A model generated the notes under the pieces. The model ran no database searches. It saw nothing but the letters and a program-made list of their open reading frames with translations, and was not told the DNA's origin. A program made the position numbers and the translations under genes. Below are positions 21,445 through 33,626 of a stretch of 64,000 nt of DNA, piece by piece. Every line of letters starts with the position of its first letter. Within the stretch, counting starts at the first letter, position 1. Source of the DNA: Adenophora triphylla var. japonica (lineage: Eukaryota; Streptophyta; Magnoliopsida; Asterales; Campanulaceae); NCBI GenBank assembly GCA_022495995.1, contig JAFEMH010001490.1, positions 186,001 to 250,000 of the forward strand, in the 5' to 3' direction.

Positions 21445-23268
21445 ATCCTGTTTCATATCATTATGTGTGGCATAGTGTTTTGCTTCTATGTGTCATACAT
21501 TGTTTGAAATTTTGTTTTATTGTTAGAGGATTCTGCTCTTATGAGAGAATACCTCGAACCTTCTTTGGTTACCACGATGGTGATGTGGTTATGGCTGAGC
21601 ATGTATTGCCAGTTGAATTGGTATAACTATTAATTTATGATTTTTAGATATACTTGACCTGGAGGGTTAAGTAGTTGTGGTATAATGATAGACTATCATA
21701 ATAAGTGAGTCTTCTTTTTCCATGCCTATATTGCTTATATTGGTATTTGTTATAGGTAAACCTTAATGTGAAATTCTTGTTATATATGGGTATTTAAGGT
21801 GAAAATTTTGAATTAAGACGTGAAGGGTAATTGGTATATGTTAGACTTGCATAAGAAGTCTTTTCAAAAATTTTATGTGCTAGTTGTGAGTAAATGGTAA
21901 ATGTGCTCCCGTCGGTATATTTCATGTGTTGGTTCTGAGTATGATAAGCAGAATTGTAATCCTTATTTTGACGGCTTTAGGGTAATTAGAATTGATGATC
22001 TCTTTGTTAATTTAAGTTCCGGGAAGATCGTGAAAATCATTTGAGAGTTGGGTTAATGATTCCTTGGGAGGAGTCCCTGCGTGCAAAAATTTGACTAGTG
22101 TGAGTTGGCTCGAGAGGATTTCAAATCTTGGGTTCTATAGTCTTAAACTCGGATGTTACCATGGATCTTGTGAGGGTTGAGTCCGTGATCTTTGAGTTGG
22201 CAAGTGCTATCGAAGAAATTTAAGAAATTCTTAAGAATTGTAAAGTCGTTACTTTGGTTGACTTTAAAGGATGTATAAAAGGTGTAGGATGTAATAAGGA
22301 TGAATCATATTAATAGAATGGATAATAGATTAGTTATAGATCCGGTCCTTACATTACCTGGTGGATGTGAGGACTTTGTGAAATTTTAAGGGGTATTAAA
22401 GGAAGATTTGATTATGATATTATACGAAATGGGAAAGTGATAATGTATACTTTGAGGAATTTAACTTAGATAAATGAGATTTTCTTATACTCTACTCGGG
22501 AGTAGCTACACTTGTGTTGCGTTATTTAAGTAGGAACTTTATCTTTTGAAGATTCCTTTGAGAGTCATTACCGATCCTAAGAGTTGGAGGAGTAAGTTAG
22601 TCGAAAGGAAGAGATTTGAAGACTACCCAAATTCTTGAGGAGTAGGTTATATTGTGTGACGGATTTCCTTTCAACTTGAGAAGTTTAATTAACCTTAGCG
22701 AAGTTTGCGTATAAAAGCGCTTATTATCTAGCATTGAGATAAAACCGTATGAGGCGTGGTTCAGGAAGATATTTCGATCTTCCATTTGTTGGGATGAAAT
22801 TAGTGAAGCTAGGCCTAAGGTAATTTAGCGCCAAAGTTTGTTAATCCATTTGAAGTTTTAGAAAATGTTGGTGATTTGACTTATAGACCGACTTGGGGCA
22901 GCTTATAGAGCATTTGAAGTTTTAAACGTAATATCGTAATGTATTGGGTAACATAAGATGTAATACTTTTTATTTAAATATACTTTCTTTGAGGTCGTGA
23001 AATTCGGGTTAGTGATGATGGTATGGTATTCTCGGAATATTAAGTTGTAATATCACATTATTAATGAAATTAGAATCTTGGAAAGAATCATAGCATTGAT
23101 GAGACTACTTTGGAATTGAAGTCTTAGGGTATTTGAGTTGTGAAAATGTATAGTAGAATCATGCCTTTGAGAAATCGAATTAAAAATATTAAGTTAGAAT
23201 GTGTGAAAGGTAACTTTCGCTATTTGAATCTTAGGGTAAGTGACAATCAAATTCGGGACGAATTTTCT
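21445..23268 (+). pseudogene. Decayed pol relic, internal region 1
   Basis: No long frame is open, but short gypsy pol fragments appear in the right order. DPVLTLPGG near 22340-22388 matches the RT/RNase H junction. ITDPKSW and RKRFEDYPN at 22561-22628 match RNase H (usual FTDHKSL). SSIEIKPYEAW and RSSICWDE at 22727-22822 match the integrase C-terminal part (usual APYEALYGR and PICWDE). PFEVLENVGDLTYRP at about 22846 and KNHSIDETTLELKS at about 23080 complete the 3' end. The relic spans 1.8 kb, so much of RT is deleted. The same decay is present in internal region 2. Confidence 0.75.
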
Positions 23269-23283
23269 TTAAGGGGGAGTGAG
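23269..23283 (+). other. Polypurine tract, gypsy internal region 1
   Basis: TTAAGGGGGAGTGAG immediately precedes LTR 2 and would prime plus-strand DNA synthesis. The identical tract precedes LTR 3 at about 29122-29136. Confidence 0.85.
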
Positions 23284-26047
23284 TGTAACGACCCCAACCC
23301 TAGGCACTAGTTTTAAATATTATATTAAATGCTTCTAATATTATGTTAACTTATGTGTTCAATTATGTCTTTAAATTCTTAATTTAAGATAAATTGGGTG
23401 AGAAGTAAAATTAGAATCTTTTGAGAATTTATGGGATATTAAATAAAGAACTTGGGAAATAATAAAAATGGAAATTGGACAAATAGTAAGAGAAGGTTAA
23501 AATATGTAGAATAAATAATGGAAATAAAAAAGGGGTTTAATTTAAAATGGTGGGAAGCCTTGGTTAGAGGGGGGCCATTTCTTACTTCCTCCTAGAATCC
23601 CTCCATGTGCCTCCCCCATATTCCCTCCTTATCCGCCCCCTCTCTTCATCCTCCTCACTCTCCTTCCTCCTCCTTCATTCATTCACTAATTCCTCCTAAG
23701 CAAACTTAGAGAAAGCTCCATGGAAGCTCCTTCTTCCAAGCTTTGAAGCCAAACCATTCCTCCACCAAATTCAAGGCTAAGGGTATTTTTGAGTTGGGAT
23801 CATCTAGGGGATCAAACCAAGCTAAGAAGATCTATATTTTATTCTAAAAACCTAAGGTGAGTTGTTATGATTCCCTTCTTCTACTTGTTCATAAGCTTTC
23901 TATATGATCCTTGATCTTATATGGTTATTTCATGCTTTGAAATCTTGAATGGGGGTTAGATGATTTGTAAAGGAGATAGGTTGAAGTTGATGATTAAGGA
24001 AGAGAATCTAGAGGGTTTGAAATGGGTGGAAATTGTAGCGATAAATAATCTAGAGTTGTATTATTTTGAGTTTCATGATTTTGTTGAACTTGGTAAGGCT
24101 AAGATTTCCTCTTGGTGTTCTTGAATTTAATGGAGAGAAAAAGGAAAGGAATTTAAACTAAGGATTAAGGGTGGAAATCTGAGATTTGGGCTGCCCGGGG
24201 CACTTGGGCGGTCGCCCAAGAGGTCATGAGCGGCCGCCCATGATGCCGGGAACTTGAGTGCTTTGGAAAAACCCTTGGGCGGTCGCCCGAGGGTGTTGAC
24301 GGGCGCCCACCTAGGGCAAAGAATCTTAGGTCCCTTTGAAAATCCACTTGGGCGGTCGCCCAAGTGGTATGGGCGGTCGCCCAAGACCCCTGAACCAATT
24401 TTGAAGGTTGAACTAGAATTGTTTAACCAGTTCGTTGTCCCCTTATAATTGGTGACTCCCATCCAATATAAATTAGTAGAACCTAATTAACCCGGATACG
24501 AATTGATCCTCTTTAACCTAAGTTAGAGTAGGATACCTTGGCTTGGCCATGACGTCTTATTTGGTCGAAATGGAATTGTGGGAGTAGTGAAATATTGTTC
24601 GGAAAGTGGTCCAAACTTGGGAAATAGATCGTGAACCTTTATTAAGTTGATTCGAGGTTGTTTAATGACTATATAAGAATGGTTTGTAATATATGGTGGC
24701 CTTACTTACACTATCCTTGGTGATTAGATAGAAATAGGGTAGAAACCATAAGTTTCACTATTTCGTTAATTGAAGATGAGCATGTATCGCCTTGTGGCAT
24801 TATTATCCCAATTTGTTGAATTGTTGAATTTGGTGGATACCTTAATATCCTAAGTATGGATTATTTGACAAGTTGTTGTGTTGTATCCCAAGTGTGAATT
24901 ATTTGGTATTATTATATTGTATCCCGGTGTGGATTGTTTGGTATATGATTATATTGTATCCCGGTGTGGATTATGTGGTTATATGGATACCTTACTTGAA
25001 TTTACATTCGTTAATGGTATTATGGATAGTGTATTACATGAACTGTTGCACTATAGTATGGGTGTAACATGAGTATATTTTACCATGTTGTTATGTGATT
25101 ATCCCTTTTGTGGATTTATTTCAAGTATCTATTATGTGCTTGAATGTGTTTATGTTCGGGTGGGTATGATGGAACTCAATCAATTATTGATTTGTTCTAT
25201 AAGTGATTGAGGGTTCATCATACCGGTGACCCTTCCCCCTCTGTGGCCACAGAGTGGGGCTGTGCAAGCTACTGTATTGAGCAATAAGGAGCCTTTACAT
25301 ACTGCTGCGATTGGTGTACCGGTGGAAAGCTCTGTATGAAGCCCAAAAGCTTTACAGTAGCGCTAATATTATATGATACTCTGATTTAGTATCTAATTTT
25401 CTTATATGGACCTCTGGGGTATGAGTCCTATAAGAGGTGAATGTCTTTGGAGGCAATTCACCAAAGAGTGGAGTTTTACTCCCACGTTGTACGACTTATT
25501 GTTCGGTACGGGAAAGGTAAAATGAGGTAACGTAATGTGTTTACCGTTTTCATAATGTGTTATGTGCTACCATGCTATGTGTTGCACTTTGTTTGGCATC
25601 TTCTTTGCATTCATAATAGCTCATTGAGATTTATTCTCACCCCTCTCCCTTTCTTGTTTTAGATTCCGAGACAGGTGACCCGAACCGGTGAGGTAGGGAT
25701 ATCATTGTGGACTTTTGCTTTTGGGGCTTGTCAGGTTAAGTATAGGAGTTGGTTATTAGGAGTATTTATTAAGTATTCCTCTTTTACAAGTTGTATGGAA
25801 AAACACTTTTGTTAATCAGTGTTAATTAGGGTTTTCAATGTAATTGATCATATTACTGTTTATTAAAGTTGTGGTTGGATTTCCTCCAAGTAGAGATTAT
25901 CAATTGATTTTAATTCGGAAGTTTGAAAAGTGGTTTTCTTTTAAAGGCAAATAAATGTTTTTAAAAAAAAAAGTAAGTGATGGATTTTCTTAGTTTGAGC
26001 TCCTTTTGCTCGGGACACGCCTTAGGTCCCGGGTTGGGGTGCTCACA
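23284..26047 (+). mobile_element. LTR 2 (shared middle LTR) of the gypsy array
   Basis: 2764 bp with the same ends as LTR 1. It follows a polypurine tract and is followed by a primer-binding site, so it serves as 3' LTR of the first unit and 5' LTR of the second. It differs from LTRs 1 and 3 in a shorter C-run near 23636 and at scattered CTG/CAG sites. It carries palindrome array A' at about 24205-24386. Confidence 0.95.
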
Positions 26048-26049
26048 GT

Positions 26050-26061
26050 TGGTATCAGAGC
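26050..26061 (+). other. Primer-binding site, gypsy internal region 2
   Basis: TGGTATCAGAGC, complementary to the initiator tRNA-Met 3' end, two bases after LTR 2. Confidence 0.9.
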
Positions 26062-26106
26062 TTAGTTTAGAGGTCAAGGGTAGATGTCTAAACTAAGGGG
26101 GAATGT

Positions 26107-27212
26107 GTGGAAATTGACGCCGAGTGTTTAATGCAGGAGTTCGTTCTAATGACCGGAAGCAAGGATGATCAGCGGAAAGTTCTAGAAATTGAAGAAGATA
26201 TGGGTATAGGTGGAATTCAGAATGAAGAGATGATGAAATTATTCAGGAAGTTTGTACAGGATATGGAGACTAGAGGATCAGTTCCGAATCAACCTGAGGG
26301 ATGTCAAAGTGATGGATGGGAAAGGTTTGTGAAGATGAATCTGCCGAGTTTTAATGGATATCCGGATCCGTTAAAGGCAGAAAAATGGTTAGAGAAAATG
26401 AACAAAATCTTTGAGGTTATGGAGAGTCGCAACGAAGAGAAAGTTAGGTATGCCGTTTTCAAGCTTGAAGGTCCAGCTGATCAGTGGTGGCAGAAGTTGA
26501 AGGAAAGTTGGGAGCGGGATCATACGCCCCAGATTTGGGATAATTTCACTCAGCAGTTCGAGGATTATTTCATCTTAATGGTTACAAGGGATAGGAAAGA
26601 GATTGAATTCTTAGGACTAAAACAAGGGAACATGACGGTGAATCAGTATTCAATCCGGTTTGAGGAATTAGCTAGGTGTTGCCCTCATTTGGTATCGCAT
26701 GAAGTAAGAAGAGTTCTTAGGTTTGTAACAGGTTTGAGGATTGAGTTTAGGGGAGAAATTAATGATTGATAGCTTCACCAATTATCGAACTGACCTTAGA
26801 TAGAGCATATGAGATCGAGAATAGCATTGAGAAAAATGGTGGAAGATCGGAAGGTGGGATTAGAATTAAACCAAGGTATCTAGGACAAGGATCCAAAATC
26901 ACTAAAGGACAACCAAGGACTTCAGCTTCAGGGAATAAGAGAGGGGAACTTATGGTAGCTTCTTCGTGCAGGCCAATACCCAAGCGGTATGGGATGATTT
27001 GTAAATTTTGCAAGAAGGTTGGACATACCGAAGATCGGTGTTGGAGTAAGCAAGGCAAGTGTTTAAATTGTGGAGCATTGGGACACTTTAAGAGGAATTG
27101 CCCAAGGATGACGTGGGGACGAGCTTGGCGGCGGTCGGTGGGTGGACGACAAAGAGGTAGTACCAAGAGAGATAACAAAGGGAACCGAAAGAGAAGGTCT
27201 ATGGGCGAGTAG
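26107..27212 (+). pseudogene. gag of gypsy internal region 2 (one frameshift)
   Basis: The frame is open from upstream of 26107, with the first ATG at 26131, to 26769. It continues in another frame from 26766 to 27212. One extra G near 26752, absent from region 1, causes the break. It has the same gag capsid core (DQWWQKLKESW, FEDYFI) and two CCHC zinc knuckles as region 1. Between the two copies every part of gag is open in at least one, so the master gag was probably intact. No protease, RT or integrase frame follows; the product would act only in particle assembly and RNA binding. Confidence 0.85.
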
Positions 27213-29121
27213 GTGTTTCGGGTTCGGGAGAGATAGATCCCTCGTGAGGTCACTAGAGGTATATTCCCTGTCTCGAAGTTAGGGGTCATATTTTATAGAT
27301 CTGTTTCATATCATTATGTGTGGCATAGTGTTTTGCTTCTATGTGTCATACATTGTTTGAAATTTTGTTTTATTGTTAGAGGATTACGCTCTTATGAGAG
27401 AATACCTCGAACCTTCTTTGGTTACCACGATGGTGATGTGGTTATGGCTGAGCATGTATTGCCAGTTGAATTGGTATAACTATTAATTTATGATTTTTAG
27501 ATATACTTGACCTGGAGGGTTAAGTAGTTGTGGTATAATGATAGACTATCATAATAAGTGAGTCTTCTTTTTCCATGCCTATATTGCTTATATTGGTATT
27601 TGTTATAGGTAAACCTTAATGTGAAATTCTTGTTATATATGGGTATTTAAGGTGAAAATTTTAAATTAAGACGTGAAGGGTAATTGGTATATGTTAGACT
27701 TGCATAAGAAGTCTTTTCAAAAATTTTATGTGCTAGTTGTGAGTAAATGGTAAATGTGCTCCCGTCGGTATATTTCATGTGTTGGTTCTGAGTATGATAA
27801 GCGAAATTGTAATCCTTATTTTGACGGCTTTAGGGTAATTAGAATTGATGATCTCTTTGTTAATTTAAGTTCCGGGAAGATCGTGAAAATCATTTGAGAG
27901 TTGGGTTAATGATTCCTTGGGAGGAGTCCCTGCGTGCAAAAATTTGACTAGTGTGAGTTGGCTCGAGAGGATTTCAAATCTTGGGTTCTATAGTCTTAAA
28001 CTCGGATGTTACCATGGATCTTGTGAGGGTTGAGTCCGTGATCTTTGAGTTGGCAAGTGCTATCGAAGAAATTTAAGAAATTCTTAAGAATTGTAAAGTC
28101 GTTACTTTGGTTGACTTTAAAGGATGTATAAAAGGTGTAGGATGTAATAAGGATGAATCATATTAATAGAATGGATAATAGATTAGTTATAGATCCGGTC
28201 CTTACATTACACCGTGGATGTGAGGACTTTGTGAAATTTTAAGGGGTATTAAAGGAAGATTTGATTATGATATTATACGAAATGGGAAAGTGATAATGTA
28301 TACTTTGAGGAATTTAACTTAGATAAATGAGATTTTCTTATACTCTACTCGGGAGTAGCTACACTTGTGTTGCGTTATTTAAGTAGGAACTTTATCTTTT
28401 TGAAGATTCCTTTGAGAGCTGTTACCGATCCTAAGAGTTGGAGGAGTAAGTTAGTCGAAAGGAAGAGATTTGAAGACTACCCAAATTCTTGAGGAGTAGG
28501 TTATATTGTGTGACGGATTTCCTTTCAACTTGAGAAGTTTAATTAACCTTAGCGAGTTTGCGTATAAAAGCAGTTATTATCTAGCATTGAGATAAAACCG
28601 TATGAGGCGTGGTTCAGGAAGATATTTCGATCTTCCATTTGTTGGGATGAAATTAGTGAAGCTAGGCCTAAGGTAATTTAGCGCCAAAGTTTGTTAATCC
28701 ATTTGAAGTTTTAGAAAATGTTGGTGATTTGACTTATAGACCGACTTGGGGCAGCTTATAGAGCATTTGAAGTTTTAAACGTAATATCGTAATGTATTGG
28801 GTAACATAAGATGTAATACTTTTTATTTAAATATACTTTCTTTGAGGTCGTGAAATTCGGGTTAGTGATGATGGTATGGTATTCTCGGAATATTAAGTTG
28901 TAATATCACATTATTAATGAAATTAGAATCTTGGAAAGAATCATAGCATTGATGAGACTACTTTGGAATTGAAGTCTTAGGGTATTTGAGTTGTGAAAAT
29001 GTATAGTAGAATCATGCCTTTGAGAAATCGAATTAAAAATATTAAGTTAGAATGTGTGAAAGGTAACTTTCGCTATTTGAATCTTAGGGTAAGTGACAAT
29101 CAAATTCGGGACGAATTTTCT
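27213..29121 (+). pseudogene. Decayed pol relic, internal region 2
   Basis: This is near-identical to 21445-23268, with the same stop codons, frameshifts and deletion points (for example the RNase H and integrase remnants at about 28195-28240 and 28575-28700). Sharing of all lesions shows that pol was dead before this copy was made. Confidence 0.75.
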
Positions 29122-29136
29122 TTAAGGGGGAGTGAG

Positions 29137-31901
29137 TGTAACGACCCCAACCCTAGGCACTAGTTTTAAATATTATATTAAATGCTTCTAATATTATGTT
29201 AACTTATGTGTTCAATTATGTCTTTAAATTCTTAATTTAAGATAAATTGGGTGAGAAGTAAAATTAGAATCTTTTGAGAATTTATGGGATATTAAATAAA
29301 GAACTTGGGGAAATAATAAAAATGGAAATTGGACAAATAGTAAGAGAAGGTTAAAATATGTAGAATAAATAATGGAAATAAAAAAGGGGTTTAATTTAAA
29401 ATGGTGGGAAGCCTTGGTTAGAGGGGGGCCATTTCTTACTTCCTCCTAGAATCCCTCCATGTGCCTCCCCCATACTCCCTCCTTATCCGGCCCCCCCCCC
29501 TCTCTTCATCCTCCTCACTCTCCTTCCTCCTCCTTCATTCATTCACTAATTCCTCCTAAGCAAACTTAGAGAAAGCTCCATGGAAGCTCCTTCTTCCAAG
29601 CTTTGAAGCCAAACCATTCCTCCACCAAATTCAAGGCTAAGGGTATTTTTGAGTTGGGATCATCTAGGGGATCAAACCAAGCTAAGAAGATCTATATTTT
29701 ATTCTAAAAACCTAAGGTGAGTTGTTATGATTCCCTTCTTCTACTTGTTCATAAGCTTTCTATATGATCCTTGATCTTATATGGTTATTTCATGCTTTGA
29801 AATCTTGAATGGGGGTTAGATGATTTGTAAAGGAGATAGGTTGAAGTTGATGATTAAGGAAGAGAATCTAGAGGGTTTGAAATGGGTGGAAATTGTAGCG
29901 ATAAATAATCTAGAGTTGTATTATTTTGAGTTTCATGATTTTGTTGAACTTGGTAAGGCTAAGATTTCCTCTTGGTGTTCTTGAATTTAATGGAGAGAAA
30001 AAGGAAAGGAATTTAAACTAAGGATTAAGGGTGGAAATCGAGATTTGGGGCTGCCAGGCACTTGGCGGTCGCCCAGAGGTCATGAGCGGCCGCCCATGAT
30101 GCCGGGAACTTGAGTGCTTTGGAAAAACCCTTGGGCGGTCGCCCGAGGGTGTTGAGCGGGCGCCCACCTAGGCGGCAACTTAGGTCCCCTTTGAAAATCC
30201 ACTTGGGCGGTCGCCCGAAGTGGTATGAAGCGGTCGCCCAAGACCCCTGAACCAATTTTGAAGGTTGAACTAGAATTGTTTAACCAGTTCGTTGTCCCCT
30301 TATAATTGGTGACTCCCATCCAATATAAATTAGTAGAACCTAATTAACCGGATACGAATTGATCCTCTTTAACCTAAGTTAGAGTAGGATACCTTGGCTT
30401 GGCCATGACGTCTTATTTGGTCGAAATGGAATTGTGGGAGTAGTGAAATATTGTTCGGAAAGTGGTCCAAACTTGGGAAATAGATCGTGAACCTTTATTA
30501 AGTTGATTCGAGGTTGTTTAATGACTATATAAGAATGGTTTGTAATATATGGTGGCCTTACTTACACTATCCTTGGTGATTAGATAGAAATAGGGTAGAA
30601 ACCATAAGTTTCACTATTTCGTTAATTGAAGATGAGCATGTATCGCCTTGTGGCATTATTATCCCAATTTGTTGAATTGTTGAATTTGGTGGATACCTTA
30701 ATATCCTAAGTATGGATTATTTGACAAGTTGTTGTGTTGTATCCCAAGTGTGAATTATTTGGTATTATTATATTGTATCCCGGTGTGGATTGTTTGGTAT
30801 ATGATTATATTGTATCCCGGTGTGGATTATGTGGTTATATGGATACCTTACTTGAATTTACATTCGTTAATGGTATTATGGATAGTGTATTACATGAACT
30901 GTTGCACTATAGTATGGGTGTAACATGAGTATATTTTACCATGTTGTTATGTGATTATCCCTTTTGTGGATTTATTTCAAGTATCTATTATGTGCTTGAA
31001 TGTGTTTATGTTCGGGTGGGTATGATGGAACTCAATCAATTATTGATTTGTTCTATAAGTGATTGAGGGTTCATCATACCGGTGACCCTTCCCCCTCTGT
31101 GGCCACAGAGTGGGGCTGTGCAAGCTACTGTATTGAGCAATAAGGAGCCTTTACATACTGCTGCGATTGGTGTACCGGTGGAAAGCTCTGTATGAAGCCC
31201 AAAAGCTTTACAGTAGCGCTAATATTATATGATACTCTGATTTAGTATCTAATTTTCTTATATGGATCTCTGGAGTATGAGTCCTATAAGAGGTGAATGT
31301 GCTGGAGGCAATTCACCAAAGAGTGGAGTTTTACTCCCACGTTGTACGACTTATTGTTCAGACGGGAAAGGTAAAATGAGGTAACGTAATGTGTTTACCA
31401 TTTTCATAATGTGTTATGTGCTACCATGCTATGTGTTGCACTTTGTTTGGCATCTTGCTGCATTCATAATAGCTCATTGAGATTTATTCTCACCCCTCTC
31501 CCTTTACTGTTTTAGATTTCGAGACAGGTGACCCGAACCAGTGAGGCCGGGGATATCATTGTGGACTTTTGCTTTTGGGGCTTGTCAGGTTAAGTATAGG
31601 AGTTGGTTATTAGGAGTATTTATTAAGTATTCCTCTTTTACAAGTTGTATGGAAAAATACTTTTGTTAATCAGTGTTAATTAGGGTTTTCAATGTAATTG
31701 ATCATATTACTGTTTATTAAAGTTGTGGTTGGATTTCCTCCAAGTAGAGATTATCAATTGATTTTAATTCGGAAGTTTGAAAAGTGGTTTTCTTTTAAAG
31801 GCAAATAAATGTTTTTAAAAAAAAAAGTAAGTGATGGATTTTCTTAGTTTGAGCTCCTTTTGCTCGGGACACGCCTTAGGTCCCGGGTTGGGGTGCTCAC
31901 A
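29137..31901 (+). mobile_element. LTR 3 of the gypsy array
   Basis: 2765 bp, ending GGGGTGCTCACA directly before the target duplication CCTAC at 31902-31906. It shares the long C-run with LTR 1 but the CTG/CAG-rich state of 31076-31240 with LTR 2. Array A' lies at about 30060-30241 with several units damaged. Confidence 0.95.
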
Positions 31902-31906
31902 CCTAC

Positions 31907-33626
31907 ACTCTTCAAAAACAGCGAGTATAAAGGACCTGGACGTTATTCACCCAATACATTATACCGTCCGTAGTTTTCACTACCATGATCGGATTTAACG
32001 TTCTTAATAGTCTTTCTTATGCCTTAAAAGACTTGAAAACGTCTAATGATTGAAACTTTACATGAAGAAAATAATGTATCCATAACGAGAGTAATCATCC
32101 ATGAACGTAATGAAATATTGTTGACCATTCCATGAAGGGTTAGTGAATGGTCCACAAATGTCCATATGAATTAGTTCCAAGACGTTTGATACTCTCAAAG
32201 ATCCTATTTCCTTTAATGTTTGTAAAATTTTTCTTTAAAAACACTTAATGCAAAAGTTTTATCCGAAGTATCAAGTTGTTTTAGAATTTCCTCCGACATA
32301 AGCTTTATCAATTCTCCCTTCGGAGATATGATCCAAACGCCTATGCCATAGAATATAATAATTTTCACTTGATAAATTTTGCTTAGTGCCTTTAGTTTTG
32401 ATTTCATTATTATGGGACTCATTCATTTTCTTGACTGTGTCAAGTAAATTAAGATTTTCGATATATGACTAAGTACTAGTACCGACAAGTTTGAAATTTA
32501 AAATAAAGATCACATTTATTATTACCAAAAGAACAAGAGTAACCTTCCTTGTCCAAAATTGTGATATATATTAAATTCCATCTAAAAGATGGTACAATGA
32601 ATGTATTATTTAATACAAAATAATAGCCAGTACTTAACATTAATCTTAAAATCCCTATGCCTATAACTTCAACCGGATTTCCAGCTTCCATATAGATGTA
32701 TTTCTCATCTTCACTGGGAATTCGGAAATTCAGGCAACCCTGCATACATAAACTAATGTGAGTTGTTGCACCAAATACAACCACTATGTATATTAAGGAA
32801 TTGAAACCAAATTTGCCTTAGTACAAACAAGATCAAATGACATACCATCCTGAATTCGCCATTTGCGATACTTATGGTAGTCGTTCTTCATGCGAGTAAG
32901 GTCCTTGCAAAAGAAGCATTTCTTGACTTTATGATCTTTAAATGATCCCTTATGCTTCTTACTTGCAACCGCAATTTTCTTCCCTCTTCTCTTAATCCCA
33001 CGAGAAGAAGTAAATGCTGAGTGAGTACTTTCTAATTTGAGATATTTCATCCTATCTTCCTCTAATGTCATATGTGAAAGTAATCCATTAATATTCCACT
33101 TTTTATTTTGACATTTATAGGTCACTTCAAAAAGACCAAATTGAGGAGGAAGATAGATCAAAACTAAGTGCACGAGTAAATCTTCCGAAATCTCTAACTT
33201 AAGTGCCTTTAGTTTGATCGAAAGATGAAATAATTCAATAATGTACCCCCTAAGATTTTCTTCACCCTTGTATCGAATGGAAACAAGTTTCCACAGAAAT
33301 TCAAGAAGAATCTCAACATTTTCGATCTCAGAGACATTGTCCAAAAATGTCTTTGAAACTGCATTTTTCATGATCATTAGACTCACGCGATTGGACCGTT
33401 TCCATTGCTCAACATTTTTCCGTTCTATAACGGTATTTCCTTTAGTGAGAGCAGCGGGACTTGATTCCCCTAATGCGTGATCGATGTCCATATTGCCTAA
33501 GATCATTGTTATATTATTTTTCCAAGTTTTAAGTTTAGTCCCAGTAAGCAAAGGTACATCATTTATAGCAGTAATTACGGATGAAGCATTAATCAAATCT
33601 GAAGGAGAAGAACAAGAATGAAACAA
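31907..33626 (-). pseudogene. Copia element 2: gag, protease and integrase N-terminal remnants
   Basis: On the minus strand 33626-32793 reads as a copia gag (LTGTKLKTWKNNITMILG, then the gag core to a degenerate zinc-knuckle region CFFCKDLTRMKNDYHKY). 32784-32476 reads as the protease/pre-integrase region. 32422-32213 and 32212-31907 hold integrase N-terminal and core pieces. Frames are interrupted repeatedly and no ATG opens the gag frame at its visible start. The typical protease DSGAT motif is not readable. Confidence 0.75.

Larger units (their letters stand above)
17432..31901 (+). mobile_element. Tandem gypsy array: LTR-internal-LTR-internal-LTR
   Basis: Three near-identical 2.76 kb LTRs (17432-20195, 23284-26047, 29137-31901) alternate with two 3.09 kb internal regions. 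The 5-bp duplication CCTAC is found once on each outside edge (17427-17431 and 31902-31906) and not at the inner junctions. One insertion event therefore carried or later became a tandem dimer that shares its middle LTR. Internal regions encode only gag plus relics of pol, so the element is non-autonomous. Confidence 0.95.
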
